From VRUE01 sp036403515 (lineage in GTDB: Bacteria; Actinomycetota; Thermoleophilia; Solirubrobacterales; 70-9): DNA of 64,000 nt. Shown here in pieces: positions 8,190-16,932 of the stretch (positions are counted from its first letter, which is position 1; each line of letters starts with the position of its first letter). The stretch is taken from the NCBI GenBank assembly GCA_036403515.1, contig DASWQV010000059.1:1-64000 (forward strand), given 5' to 3'. The position numbers were made by a program, and so were the translations under genes. The notes under the pieces are model-generated. The model made no database searches, was not told the DNA's origin, and saw only the letters and a program-made list of their open reading frames with translations.

Positions 8190-10453
8190 TGCAACAGAGC
8201 CCGAAGTCCTCGATCGGAATCTCGGCGCGGGGGCTGCTCATGCTCATGCTGGCTATCGCCTCGGTGGCGGCGATGGCGGTGCCTCCTCCGGCCGCCGCCG
8301 GCGAATTCACGATCACCGCCTGCCAGGCCGATGCCGGTGAGTTCGCCAGCACCGCTTTTGAAAACTTCGCCACCCGCGGCATGCGCTGGCGGCGGGCGTG
8401 CAACCCGTTGGGTCCGGGGCTGCGCGGGTTGGTCACCTCCAATGTCGTTCAACAGAGTCATGTCGACGCAGGGGCGCAGTCCGCGTTTGTTCTCAACGCT
8501 CCGCCAGGGACCGCCTTTTCGACACTGCGCTGGTCTGGATACGCACAGCGCAGCGATTGCCGTTACTCGCTGCAGATGTACGCGGTGCGCCCTGACGGAT
8601 CGGACGCCACGATCAAGAACGTTCGGGCAAACCGACACTGCCCCTCGACCGCGTCACAGGCTTCGAGCTGGCCTCGGCCTCGCGCATACGACTTGGGCGG
8701 GGCCACGAAGATCGTCCAGCGCGTCGTCTGCGTCGGTGCCGCTTTGGGCCAATTCTGCTCAGCGCGCCGCCCGAACTACATGCAGACCTTCACGGCCGAA
8801 GCGAGGGTGGTCGATAACTCGGGTCCGTCGGTGACGATCGTTCCCGACACTCCGCTTGCGCGAGGGGAATGGGTCAGAGGTAAACAGGGACTCGACTACG
8901 AAGCGTCCGACAATGCCGGGGTCAAGAGTGCGTTCGAGAATCTGGCCGGGGATGCCGATACCACCCGCGTCTGCGACTACTCCCAGCGTATTCCTTGTCC
9001 GAACGGCCGTGGTCGGATCGAAGTCGAAACCGAACGCACCCAAGAAGGCACCCAGCCGCTGCACGTCGGGGCTCAGGATGCTGCCGGCAATGCAGCCGAA
9101 TCGGGGACGGTCATGGCCAAGATCGACAACACGGCGCCCGGCGCCATCCAGGTGGGCGTCGAAGGCGGCGAAGCGTGGCGAAACCGAAACGACTTCGATG
9201 CCGTCTGGCAGAACGCTCCCGAACCGGACCGGGCGCCGATCACTGCTGCCCACTTCAAAATCTGCCGGGCCGGAAGTGGCGAATGCGTCAACGACGGCCG
9301 TAGCGGATCCTCGATCGCGCGACTCGATGACTTGACCGTGCCCGCGCCGGGCGAATGGGAACTGCGGCTTTGGCGCGAAGACGCCGCCGGCAACCAGCAG
9401 CCTGACAACGCCTCACTGCCGGTCAAGCTTCGTTTCGACCCCGAACCTCCGAAGCTCGGCTTCGAAGCCCCTTCCGCCACCGACCCGACACGGGTATCGG
9501 TGCAGGTCACTGATCCGATCTCAGGGCTCGGGGGCGGAGAAATCGAGATCAGCCGCGTGGGGTCAGGTATCTGGCAGGCGCTGCCGACCTCGCAGGAAAA
9601 CAGTCGTCTCATCAGCCGGGTGAACGACGCGACGCTGCCGGCGGGCGAATACGAACTGCGCGCCACCGCGCAAGATCAGGCCGGCAACCTGGCAAGCACA
9701 AGCCAGCGGCTAGATGGGCAGCCGATGAAGGTGAAGCTGCCGCTTCGGGTCGCCTCTTCACTCCGCGCAGGGGCGATCGGAAAGAAGCGTGTGCGGAGCA
9801 CGGTTCGCCACGGCGGGAGGTCTCACAAGGTCACTCGCACGATCACTGTCCTCAAGCCTCGGGCAAAAGTCGGCTTCGGTCAGCACATCCGCTTCGCGGG
9901 CGTGCTCGTCGACTGGGCCGGCAACCCGGTAGCCGGAGCGCCGATACAGGTCTACTCGACGCCCCGCGAAGGAGAAGAGGCGCTCGTCGATACCCTCGCC
10001 ACCGGCGCCCAAGGCCATTTCGACTACGCGATCGACGCCCGCGCCTCGCAGGCGCTTCGCTTCGTCTACCCGGGGACCGCCACGCGGCTTCCCGCCGAAG
10101 ACAAGGTCGCCCTGCTCGTCTCCTCCCGCTCGACCTTCTCCGTCAGCCGGTCGCGAATCCGAAACGGGCAATCTGTCCTCTTCAGTGGGCGGGTTCGGGG
10201 CAGGCCACTGCCAGCTGCGGGCAAGCTGATCGAGCTGCAGGTCTGGCTCTCGGACGAATGGTCGACCTTCCGCACGATCCGCAGCAAAGCGGACGGGAGC
10301 TGGCGCATTCGCTACCGCTTCCAGCGGACCTGCGGCTTGGAGCATTTCCGTTTTCGCCCACGCCTTCCCGGCGAGGCCGGTTTTCCTCTTGGGGCGGGGA
10401 CTGGACCCGCGCTTGCGCTCACCGTGAAGGGACAGCCGTGCTCTACGGGATAG
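8189..10453 (+). CDS. Secreted Ig-like multidomain surface protein
   Basis: About 754 residues. The ATG at 8189 is preferred over GTG 8186 because GGAGGG (8178-8183) is correctly spaced for it. A signal peptide (LLMLMLAIASVAAMAVPPPAAAG) is followed by an N-terminal cysteine-containing domain of about 210 residues, then several Ig/bacterial cadherin-like units marked by DxxAGN and DNTAPG (for example DAAGNAAESG, DNTAPGAIQ, DAAGNQQPDN, DQAGNLAS), and two C-terminal beta-sandwich modules (VDWAGNPVAGAPIQVYS and RGRPLPAAGKLIELQ). Probably a cell-envelope structural or adhesive protein, translationally coupled to the sigma-like regulator. Confidence 0.65.
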   Translation: MQQSPKSSIGISARGLLMLMLAIASVAAMAVPPPAAAGEFTITACQADAGEFASTAFENFATRGMRWRRACNPLGPGLRGLVTSNVVQQSHVDAGAQSAFVLNAPPGTAFSTLRWSGYAQRSDCRYSLQMYAVRPDGSDATIKNVRANRHCPSTASQASSWPRPRAYDLGGATKIVQRVVCVGAALGQFCSARRPNYMQTFTAEARVVDNSGPSVTIVPDTPLARGEWVRGKQGLDYEASDNAGVKSAFENLAGDADTTRVCDYSQRIPCPNGRGRIEVETERTQEGTQPLHVGAQDAAGNAAESGTVMAKIDNTAPGAIQVGVEGGEAWRNRNDFDAVWQNAPEPDRAPITAAHFKICRAGSGECVNDGRSGSSIARLDDLTVPAPGEWELRLWREDAAGNQQPDNASLPVKLRFDPEPPKLGFEAPSATDPTRVSVQVTDPISGLGGGEIEISRVGSGIWQALPTSQENSRLISRVNDATLPAGEYELRATAQDQAGNLASTSQRLDGQPMKVKLPLRVASSLRAGAIGKKRVRSTVRHGGRSHKVTRTITVLKPRAKVGFGQHIRFAGVLVDWAGNPVAGAPIQVYSTPREGEEALVDTLATGAQGHFDYAIDARASQALRFVYPGTATRLPAEDKVALLVSSRSTFSVSRSRIRNGQSVLFSGRVRGRPLPAAGKLIELQVWLSDEWSTFRTIRSKADGSWRIRYRFQRTCGLEHFRFRPRLPGEAGFPLGAGTGPALALTVKGQPCSTG

Positions 10454-10484
10454 TCAAGATCCGACAGCCCGAGGAGGAACCGAC

Positions 10485-11087
10485 ATGCTGAAAGTCCCGC
10501 GGCCCCGCATCACCTACGCCAATGTAGTCGCGACGCTCGCGCTTTTCGTCGCCCTCGGCGGCAGCTCCTACGCGGCGCTGAAGATCTCCGGCAGGGAGAT
10601 CAAGGCGCACACGATTACCGGCAAGAACATCAGGCGGAACTCCCTCGGGCGCCGGCAGATCAAGGAGTCGAACCTGAGTGCGGTGCCGCGCGCGCTCAAC
10701 GCGGCTCGCCTCGACGGCTACGTCGCCGAACGTTTCCTGGTCCGCTGCCCGCAGGGCACGATCCCGGTCGCCGGTGTTTGTGTTGAAACTCAGGCCCATC
10801 CGCCGGTTGCGTACGGCACGGCCGTTTACGAATGCGGCCGGATCGACACCCAATCGGCGGCGGGGCGCAGGCTACCTACCCACAACGAGTTGATGGACGC
10901 TTTGACTCACGCAGAGATCCAACTCGCAGCTGGCGGTGAGCTGACGAGCGAAGTCTCGGCGTCAAGCAGCGAACCCGGTCGCGTCGACGACCTGTACATC
11001 ACGGAAAAAGGTGGGGCTGTGGGGTTGGTTCCCGACACCTTCGCCGGAGCCAAGTCCTACCGCTGCGTAGCTCCCCCACTGAATTGA
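10485..11087 (+). CDS. Small exported protein with group-typical LALFVALGGSSYAA signal
   Basis: 200 residues, ATG at 10485 preceded by GAGGAGG (10470-10476). The N-terminal segment VVATLALFVALGGSSYAA is the export signal seen repeatedly in Solirubrobacterales and their relatives. It is followed by a segment repeating short turns (IKAHTITGKNIRRNSLGRRQ) that is also typical of these proteins. The C-terminal domain has four cysteines and a GRRLPTHNELMDAL motif recalling lectin-like folds of DUF1566 or sulfatase-modifying type. Function unknown; it is the third gene of the 6855-11946 group. Confidence 0.6.
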   Translation: MLKVPRPRITYANVVATLALFVALGGSSYAALKISGREIKAHTITGKNIRRNSLGRRQIKESNLSAVPRALNAARLDGYVAERFLVRCPQGTIPVAGVCVETQAHPPVAYGTAVYECGRIDTQSAAGRRLPTHNELMDALTHAEIQLAAGGELTSEVSASSSEPGRVDDLYITEKGGAVGLVPDTFAGAKSYRCVAPPLN

Positions 11088-11118
11088 GCACCCGGATAGA
11101 CAAGCGAGGAGGAATCCG

Positions 11119-11946
11119 ATGCCCTGGTTTCACGAGTTTCTGACGTCCATATCTCGCTCGGGCGCGCGCTCGCGGCCAAGGCTCGGGGTGCGGGTTCTGG
11201 CGGCCGGGCTCAGCGTCGTGTTGGCGCTCGCCTCCGTTGCGCCGGGCGTGGCGTTCGCCGCAGAAGCCGACAGCGAACAGGAAGGTTCTGCTGCTCCTGG
11301 TGCCTTGCCGGGACTCGAAGAAGCCCCTGAACTCGAGCCGGGCGGGGAAGAAGCTGTGCTGGAAGAACCCGCCGGAGCGCCCGTCGGCGGCGAAGCAGCC
11401 GAAGAAGGTCCGCCGCTGGAAAGCGAACCGCCGCTGGAAAGCGAACCCACACCGGGTCCCGCCGCCGAAGCCGCGCAGCCTCCTGCCGAAGAAGCGTCGA
11501 GTAGCCCGGGGCCGGAATACGGCCCGGCATATGAACCTGCCCCGGTCTCGCCTTCGGCCCCGGTCGAAAACGAGCCACTTGCGGCTCCCGAAGACGTGCC
11601 CTCATCGCAACCCAAACCGTCCGCACCGGAAGCCGTACAGAGCGTCCCTGAATCCGAAGTGCCCCCACCGGCCGGTTCGCCCGAAATGCCGGAACCCGAA
11701 GTAGCCCCGCCGGCCGCAACGCCGGTTCAGCGCAATGGCGGCACCGGGGGCCTGGCCGGACACTCAGTTCATACCGTCCGGCCGGGGGAGTGTCTGTGGT
11801 CGATCGCCGAAGCCCTGCTCCCCGCTGGCGCAAGCAACTCCGAAATCGAAGCGGAGGTGCAGCGGCTTTGGCAGCTCAACGCTGCCCGGATCGGTACCGG
11901 CGACCCGAGCCTGTTGTATGTAGGCACCGAGCTTCGGCTGCACTGA
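11119..11946 (+). CDS. Secreted LysM-domain protein with long Pro/Glu spacer
   Basis: 275 residues, ATG at 11119 with AGGAGG upstream (11107-11112). An N-terminal signal segment (VLAAGLSVVLALASVAPGVAFAAEA) is followed by about 165 residues rich in Pro, Glu and Ala, likely a wall-spanning spacer. The C-terminus is a LysM peptidoglycan-binding module of about 50 residues (HTVRPGECLWSIAEALLP through LYVGTELRLH). No catalytic domain is present. It ends the group and is followed by a strong terminator. Confidence 0.75.
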   Translation: MPWFHEFLTSISRSGARSRPRLGVRVLAAGLSVVLALASVAPGVAFAAEADSEQEGSAAPGALPGLEEAPELEPGGEEAVLEEPAGAPVGGEAAEEGPPLESEPPLESEPTPGPAAEAAQPPAEEASSSPGPEYGPAYEPAPVSPSAPVENEPLAAPEDVPSSQPKPSAPEAVQSVPESEVPPPAGSPEMPEPEVAPPAATPVQRNGGTGGLAGHSVHTVRPGECLWSIAEALLPAGASNSEIEAEVQRLWQLNAARIGTGDPSLLYVGTELRLH

Positions 11947-11970
11947 ATCGGCAGTACCTGAGCCGGCCTC

Positions 11971-11999
11971 CCCTCCGGCCTCTTTTGGGGCCGGAGGGC
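11971..11999 (+). terminator. Rho-independent-like terminator
   Basis: CCCTCCGGCC (11971-11980) pairs with GGCCGGAGGG (11990-11999) around a TCTTTTGGG loop and is followed by CTTTC. A ten-base GC stem 25 bases behind the LysM gene should end the 6855-11946 unit and insulate the ArsR gene. Confidence 0.75.
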
Positions 12000-12086
12000 T
12001 TTCGGCCGCCGTTTTAGTTCCGCTCGCACGGTGCGTCTTGGAATCCGCTCCATAGGCGAAATCTCACATAGGAGAAGGAATGGGGG

Positions 12087-12117
12087 GTCCACTTTCACTG
12101 TTCGTTGCTCTGTAGTA
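12087..12117 (+). promoter_or_regulatory. 31-nt promoter-like motif, copy 2
   Basis: Identical to copy 1 at 25 of 31 positions, with CCACTT and GTAGTA again 17 bases apart. It lies ten bases before the ATG (12127) of the ArsR-type gene, which would give a very short or leaderless message. The end of the motif is part of a perfect 15-base palindrome (CTCTGTA-G-TACAGAG, 12109-12123) that copies 1 and 3 lack, a candidate autoregulatory operator. Confidence 0.5.
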
Positions 12118-12126
12118 CAGAGACCC

Positions 12127-12483
12127 ATGAACGAGCGCATAAGTCACCAGGTGAGTAGCAAAGCAAGAGGGCGGGCTACGTCCTCGGCACCTCCGCTTTG
12201 CGAGGAGACGGTCGAGTCGGTTGCAGCGATGCTGCGTGTCCTCGCCGATCCGAGCAGGATTCGATTGATCGAGGTGCTCAACAACCGGGGCCGCGCAACG
12301 GTCAGCGCTCTTGCCGCGTGCCTGTCGGTCACTCAGCAAAACGTCTCCTGGCAGCTCAGGGTCCTGCATCAGGCAGGCATCGTCAGTCGCCGTCGGGAGG
12401 GTGTGTGGGTTCACTACGAGCTCACCGATTTCACCGGGTGGTGGCTCATCGAGCAACTCGCCGGTGCACTCGACGCAGGCTGA
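12127..12483 (+). CDS. ArsR-family winged-helix transcriptional regulator
   Basis: 118 residues from ATG 12127; the open frame extends back to 12031 but the upstream part overlaps the shared motif. The core matches ArsR/SmtB regulators: MLRVLADPSRIRLIEVLNN opening helices, recognition region ALAACLSVTQQNVSWQLRVL, then the wing (AGIVSRRREGVWVHYELTD). No metal-binding cysteine pair (ELCVCDL type) is present, so it is probably not a metal sensor. Its position directly before the conjugation operon, with a palindrome in between, suggests that it represses transfer. Confidence 0.8.
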   Translation: MNERISHQVSSKARGRATSSAPPLCEETVESVAAMLRVLADPSRIRLIEVLNNRGRATVSALAACLSVTQQNVSWQLRVLHQAGIVSRRREGVWVHYELTDFTGWWLIEQLAGALDAG

Positions 12484-12550
12484 ACGTCGGGCTGCACCAC
12501 TCCTCTTTGCGGTTCGGGCTCTGCGCTAGGGCCGCTTGCGTCGCCATCAA

Positions 12551-12572
12551 CGCACAAGTACTTACTTGTGCG
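12551..12572. promoter_or_regulatory. Perfect palindrome, candidate ArsR operator
   Basis: CGCACAAGTA (12551-12560) and TACTTGTGCG (12563-12572) are exact reverse complements around a 2-base centre, the arm-2-arm geometry of ArsR/SmtB operators. It lies between the ArsR gene and the conjugation operon, six bases before motif copy 3. Confidence 0.65.
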
Positions 12573-12577
12573 TTTGT

Positions 12578-12608
12578 GACCACTTCGCCACCTCGTCGCT
12601 CCGTAGTA
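12578..12608 (+). promoter_or_regulatory. 31-nt promoter-like motif, copy 3, before the conjugation operon
   Basis: Same layout as copies 1 and 2 (CCACTT at 12580-12585, GTAGTA at 12603-12608, 17-base spacing). It sits directly downstream of the palindrome 12551-12572 and about 50 bases before the first transfer gene, in a frame unrelated to that gene, which argues that the motif acts as DNA and not as coding sequence. Confidence 0.55.
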
Positions 12609-12660
12609 GTGAGCCAGCTAATTCGGCTGGCCACCAAGCGACAACGGAGGTGGTCTGGAA

Positions 12661-13515
12661 GTGGCATCTGGAGTTGGCACTCGATTCGGTAAGCGTAAGA
12701 GTGAGGGCCGCACCCTTCGCTCGGCCATCGCGACTGCGGGCCGGACGGCGCTTTGGGCCTTGGTCGCGCTCCTTCTGATCCGCGGCGGCGGCGCGGTTCT
12801 TGCCGGCCCCGCGCACGAACGGCGACAGGCAGCCATGGCACGGGGCGACGTCGATCCCGCGACGGGCGCCTACGCGGTGCGCTTCGCGCGCGCCTATCTG
12901 AGCGGCGCTTCCTTCCAGGAGCTTGCGCCGCTTCTCGCTCCGGGGAGCGGGGTGCCGCCTCGCGGCGCCCGCGTCCCCGGAGTCGAAGTCGAGCAGGCCG
13001 AGGTCGCCGGCAGCCAAGCGCTCGGCGACGGGCAGGCGATCGTCACGGTCGCCTGCGAGCTGGCCGACGCTCGCACCGTCTACCTCGCCGTCCCGACCGT
13101 CCGCGAAGGCGCGGGTGGGGTGGCGGCGACGGGGGCGCCCGCGGTGGTTTCCGGGTCGGCCGGAGTCGGGGAAGGCGTCGAAGCGCCCCGACCTATCGCC
13201 GGCCCGGATGCCGCTGCCATCGGCGATCTGGTGCGGCGCTTCCTGCCCGCCTACTTCTCGGCCTCTGACCCCGCCGACCTCTCCTACCTGCTTGCGCCGG
13301 GAGCGGTCGTGGTCCCGCCGGGCAACGGCTTGCGGCTTGGGGGAGTCTCCGCCGTCAAGCAGGTCGGCGAGGGGGAAGGCGCCCGGCGCACGGTGCTCGC
13401 CACCGTGCGGATTCGCGACCCGCTGAGCGGCGCGAGCTTCGGGCTCGCCTACCGGCTCGAGGTGGCCCGGCACGGTCGCTGGTACGTCGAGCGCGTCGAG
13501 GGGGCGTTGTCATGA
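12661..13515 (+). CDS. tcpC: TcpC-family conjugal transfer protein (VirB8-like)
   Basis: 284 residues from GTG 12661, chosen because CGGAGG (12643-12648) precedes it. A basic cytoplasmic start is followed by a transmembrane helix at about residues 27-48 (ALWALVALLLIRGGGAVLAG) and two successive NTF2-like domains (about 55-150 and 175-280), each opening with a pattern like AYAVRFARAYLSG or VRRFLPAYFSA. This is the layout of TcpC/ConG-type proteins, which sit in the membrane and scaffold the mating channel. First gene of the transfer operon; its end overlaps the next start (ATGA). Confidence 0.8.
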   Translation: MASGVGTRFGKRKSEGRTLRSAIATAGRTALWALVALLLIRGGGAVLAGPAHERRQAAMARGDVDPATGAYAVRFARAYLSGASFQELAPLLAPGSGVPPRGARVPGVEVEQAEVAGSQALGDGQAIVTVACELADARTVYLAVPTVREGAGGVAATGAPAVVSGSAGVGEGVEAPRPIAGPDAAAIGDLVRRFLPAYFSASDPADLSYLLAPGAVVVPPGNGLRLGGVSAVKQVGEGEGARRTVLATVRIRDPLSGASFGLAYRLEVARHGRWYVERVEGALS

Positions 13516-13820
13516 GGCGGCGCTTCGGGATAGCGCTGCTGATCGGCCTGGTGGTGAGCGCCGCACTGCTCGTGCCGGCCGCCGCCCTGGCGGCGAGCGG
13601 CAACGACGTCGGCCACAACATCGGCTCGACGCTGCGCCACTACGCGGGCGAGGTCTACGGCGGCATCCTGGCGATCGTCGGGCTGGTCTTCCTGCTCAAC
13701 CGCAAGTTCACCGAACTGGCCGTCTTCTTCGTCGCCGCGGTGCTTGTCGGCTGGCTCGTCTTCAGCCCCGATCAGGTCGCCGAAGCGGCTCGGGCAATCG
13801 GACAGCGGATCTTGCCGTGA
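13512..13820 (+). CDS. TcpD-like small membrane protein of the transfer channel
   Basis: 102 residues with a cleavable-looking N-terminal segment (ALLIGLVVSAALLVPAAALAA) and two further hydrophobic segments (YGGILAIVGLVFLL and LAVFFVAAVLVGWLVF). The size, topology and position between TcpC and TcpE match TcpD-like or pilin-like subunits of Gram-positive conjugation machines. ATGA overlaps exist on both sides. Confidence 0.6.
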   Translation: MRRRFGIALLIGLVVSAALLVPAAALAASGNDVGHNIGSTLRHYAGEVYGGILAIVGLVFLLNRKFTELAVFFVAAVLVGWLVFSPDQVAEAARAIGQRILP

Positions 13821-14521
13821 GCGAGAGCTTCGAGCCGATCCGCTCCTACCAGCGCATCTTCCGCCCGGAGCGACGGATCTACCAGATCGAGGGCCGCACA
13901 CTTCCGGTTCCCGGTGGGGTGCCGCTGCGCTGGCTCGCCTACGCGACCGCCACGTTGCTGGCCGTCATCCTCCTCACCGCAGGCTCGGCGACGGTGATGC
14001 TGGGTGCCGCGGCGCTCGCCGCCGTCCTAGGCTTCGGCATCGGCGGTCGCGAGGCCGCCACAATCGCCGCGCTGGGCGCTCTGGCGGCGACCTGGCTCGC
14101 CGGCCTGGCGTTCGGTCTCATCGACTGGCCGCTGAAGCTGATCGTGATCCCGGCCGCGGTCGCGACCCTTGGCACTCAGGCGACCCCCGACGGCCGTCGC
14201 GCCGATCGTTTCGCCCTCTCCTGGCTCTCCTTGCGGCTGGCGCCCGCGCGCCGCTCGCTGGGCCGCGCCCTGCCGCTCGCGGGCCTCGCGCACCGCCTCG
14301 GTGGCCGGCTGTGGGTAGAGCCCGACGAGCGCACCCCGCTCCTTCGCCGCGCGCGGGTTCGAGGCCCCGCGGTCATCTTCTTCTCGGCGCCGCTCGCTGT
14401 GCGCCGGGCGGGGCGCCGCCGCCATCTGGCCCGCCCGCCCGCCGGGCGCTCGCGCCGGGGAGAGAGCGCTACGCGGCGGGTGGTGCTGGCCAAGGGCGAG
14501 GCGCTGGAGGTGCGACCGTGA
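13817..14521 (+). CDS. tcpE: TcpE-family conjugal transfer membrane protein
   Basis: 234 residues. The N-terminal segment YQRIFRPERRIYQIEGRTLP followed by paired hydrophobic helices (about residues 38-75 and 85-110) is characteristic of the TcpE family. The C-terminal half is a basic cytoplasmic tail of about 110 residues, longer than in Firmicute TcpE proteins. It probably recruits the VirB4-type ATPase encoded next, with which it overlaps by 4 bases (GTGA). Confidence 0.75.
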   Translation: MSESFEPIRSYQRIFRPERRIYQIEGRTLPVPGGVPLRWLAYATATLLAVILLTAGSATVMLGAAALAAVLGFGIGGREAATIAALGALAATWLAGLAFGLIDWPLKLIVIPAAVATLGTQATPDGRRADRFALSWLSLRLAPARRSLGRALPLAGLAHRLGGRLWVEPDERTPLLRRARVRGPAVIFFSAPLAVRRAGRRRHLARPPAGRSRRGESATRRVVLAKGEALEVRP

Positions 14522-16932
14522 GCCGCTTCCCGCTGCGCTACGCGCGCCGCAACATCCTGATCGGGCCGGGCGGGGAGGCGGCGGCGCTCTATCGCGCCGA
14601 CACCGTCGCCTACCCGTTCCTGCCCACCTCGCAGAAGTGGGCACTGCTCCACCGGCTTGAGCGCTTCGCCCACTTGGCGGGAACCGACTTCGCGCTGTGG
14701 AGGGTGGCGCGCTCCTTCCCGGCCGAGCGCTATGCCGAGGAGCTGGCCGGGCTGCTCGATCCCGAGCACGGCGACCCCGAGGCCTGGCGGCGCTACCTGC
14801 GCGGCCACGAGGCACGACTGCGCGAGCTCGGCTCCCGGGTGTCTGAGGTCTACCTCGCGATCTCGCTCTCTGAGAGCGAGGACGGGCCGGGTGCGCTGCG
14901 CTCCTTCGGCCGCGTCAGACGCCGCGCCGAGGAGCTTGCCGGCGTCGGCGGGCCACGGCCGATCTCCGGCGCCGAGCTGGAGGCGCTGGCCGCCGTCGAG
15001 CAGCGGACCTTCGACCGCCTGAGCGGCGCGGTCGCCTTGCGGCGGGCCTCTACCCGCGAGCTTCAGTGGCTGCTCCGCCGCGCAGCCTGTCGCGGGGTGG
15101 CCGAGCCGGTACTCGACCGCAACTGGGAGCCAGACGCGCTTGTCCTCGTCGCACCGGACGGCTCGGCCGCATACGAGCCGCTGGAGTGCGACCTCTGGCA
15201 TTGCGCCAACGCGCCCGCCAGCGAGGACCCCGGCCGGCCGCCCTCGCTTGTCGTGGAGGCCGAAGAGGGGAGCTCCTACCAGTCCTTTCTCTGTGCCGGC
15301 TCGCTGGCCGAGGAAGCCGAGTTCCCCGGCGCCGCCGAGCTTCTCTTCGATCCGCTGGACGGCGCCGGCTTCCCGGTCGACGCCGTGCTGCACGCACAGT
15401 GGATCGGCAACCGCGAGGCGCTCGGCCAGGTGCGAAAGCGCATCCTCGACGTCGAGCACGCCTACCGCGAGCAACTGGAGGGCGCGAGCGGTCCCGGTGT
15501 GCTGGCCGAGGAGGACCGCGAGTTGGCGCGCGAGTACGAGGCGATCCTGCAGTCCTCGGCTCACCCTCCGATGCTGCGGGCCTCGCTTTCGCTCGCGGTA
15601 GGCGCCCCTGATCGCGAGCAACTGGAGCGTCGGGTCACCTCGCTTCGCGAGCGCTTCGGCGAGGTCGCGCTGCACCGCCCGCGTGGCCTTCAGCACGCGC
15701 TCTTTGCCGATCACCTCCCGCAGCCCGGTGGCGGCCAGGTCGGCGATTACCGCCAGCAGATGACCGTCGAGCAGTTCGGCGCGATGGTCGCCACCGCCGG
15801 CTCGGATGTCGGCTCTCCCGACGGCATCTACCTCGGCCACACCCCGCAGGGCCGCCCGGTTCGCTTCGACCCGACCGAGGCGCCGCGAACCGCGCGGCCC
15901 TCGGGCGTCCTGCTCGCTGGAACCCTCGGCTCGGGCAAGACCATCGCCGCGCAGGCGATCGCCTTCGCCGCCCAGCGGCGCGGATCGCTGGTGGTCGACT
16001 TCGACCCCAAGCCCGATCACGGCCTCGACCGCGTGTCCGAGCTAAAGGCCGAGGTCGAGGTGCTGGAGCTCTCGGGCGATCCAGAGCACCGCGGCAAGCT
16101 CGACCCACTGGCGATCGGCCTGCCCGAGCTGCGCGAGGAGCTGGCGGCGAGCTACCTGATCGAGCTTCTGCGCGACCCGGCGCCGGCCTGGGAGAACGCG
16201 ATCGACCGCGCGGTGCGCGACGCGGTGCGGGCAGGGGAGAGATGCCTCGGCCTCGTCGTCGATCGGCTCCGTGCCGGCGGCACCGATGCGGGCCGCGAAG
16301 CAGCCGAGGCGCTCGACGTCCTCTCCGACTTCGGCCTCGCCCGCCTCGGCTTTGCCACACCCCGAGAGGACTCGGAGCCGGTGGCGAGCGAGGCCTCGGT
16401 GATCACCATACGCACGCCGGGGCTCTCCCTCCCCGACCCCGGCGTTTCCCGCGAGACCTACACCCGCGCCGAGCGCGTCTCCGTGGCGACGCTCTCCTTG
16501 GTCGCGGCACAAGCTCTGCGCCTCGTCAGCAGCAACCGCCATCGACACAAGATCGTGCTGCTGGACGAGGCGTGGTTTTTCCTCAGCTCGGTTCAGGGCC
16601 GCGCCCTGCTGAACCGGGTGATCCGGCTCGGTCGCGCCTTCAACGCGACCGTGCTGGTGGCGACACAGCGCCTAGCCGACCTCGGGGACCTCTCCGAGTT
16701 GTTCGGGGTCTACCTGCTTTTCGGCCAGGAGACCGAGGCGGAGGCGCGGGCGGGGCTCACGCAGATCGGCCTCGACGCCGAAACGCCGCTGGCCCAGCGG
16801 ATAACCGAATATCGCCAGGGCCTCTGCCTGGCGCGCGACCTCGACGGGCGCGTTGGCGAGATGCAAGTCGACCTCGTCTTTCCCGAGCTGCTGGCGGCGC
16901 TCGACAACACCCCGCAGGCGGTGGGGGCGTGA
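14518..16932 (+). CDS. VirB4/TcpF-type conjugation ATPase
   Basis: 804 residues from GTG 14518, which overlaps the preceding stop; the frame stays open far upstream but that part shadows TcpE. Walker A is GTLGSGKTIA at about residue 468 and Walker B KIVLLDEAW at about 678, with a VATQRLADL motif behind, as in VirB4/TraC ATPases. The N-terminal 400 residues form the usual less conserved domain that contacts the membrane channel. It powers assembly and substrate transfer. GTGA overlap with the VirB6-like gene. Confidence 0.85.
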   Translation: MSRFPLRYARRNILIGPGGEAAALYRADTVAYPFLPTSQKWALLHRLERFAHLAGTDFALWRVARSFPAERYAEELAGLLDPEHGDPEAWRRYLRGHEARLRELGSRVSEVYLAISLSESEDGPGALRSFGRVRRRAEELAGVGGPRPISGAELEALAAVEQRTFDRLSGAVALRRASTRELQWLLRRAACRGVAEPVLDRNWEPDALVLVAPDGSAAYEPLECDLWHCANAPASEDPGRPPSLVVEAEEGSSYQSFLCAGSLAEEAEFPGAAELLFDPLDGAGFPVDAVLHAQWIGNREALGQVRKRILDVEHAYREQLEGASGPGVLAEEDRELAREYEAILQSSAHPPMLRASLSLAVGAPDREQLERRVTSLRERFGEVALHRPRGLQHALFADHLPQPGGGQVGDYRQQMTVEQFGAMVATAGSDVGSPDGIYLGHTPQGRPVRFDPTEAPRTARPSGVLLAGTLGSGKTIAAQAIAFAAQRRGSLVVDFDPKPDHGLDRVSELKAEVEVLELSGDPEHRGKLDPLAIGLPELREELAASYLIELLRDPAPAWENAIDRAVRDAVRAGERCLGLVVDRLRAGGTDAGREAAEALDVLSDFGLARLGFATPREDSEPVASEASVITIRTPGLSLPDPGVSRETYTRAERVSVATLSLVAAQALRLVSSNRHRHKIVLLDEAWFFLSSVQGRALLNRVIRLGRAFNATVLVATQRLADLGDLSELFGVYLLFGQETEAEARAGLTQIGLDAETPLAQRITEYRQGLCLARDLDGRVGEMQVDLVFPELLAALDNTPQAVGA

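Noticed and set aside
13744..14517. Open frame extending the VirB4-like ATPase by 258 codons upstream
   Set aside because: It overlaps TcpD- and TcpE-coding sequence in another frame and is Arg/Pro/Ala low-complexity; the GTG at 14518 overlaps the TcpE stop as in the rest of the operon.
14176..16020. 614-codon frame on the minus strand opposite TcpE and the VirB4-like ATPase
   Set aside because: It mirrors the GC-rich third positions of the real genes; no motif, and Walker motifs lie on the plus strand.
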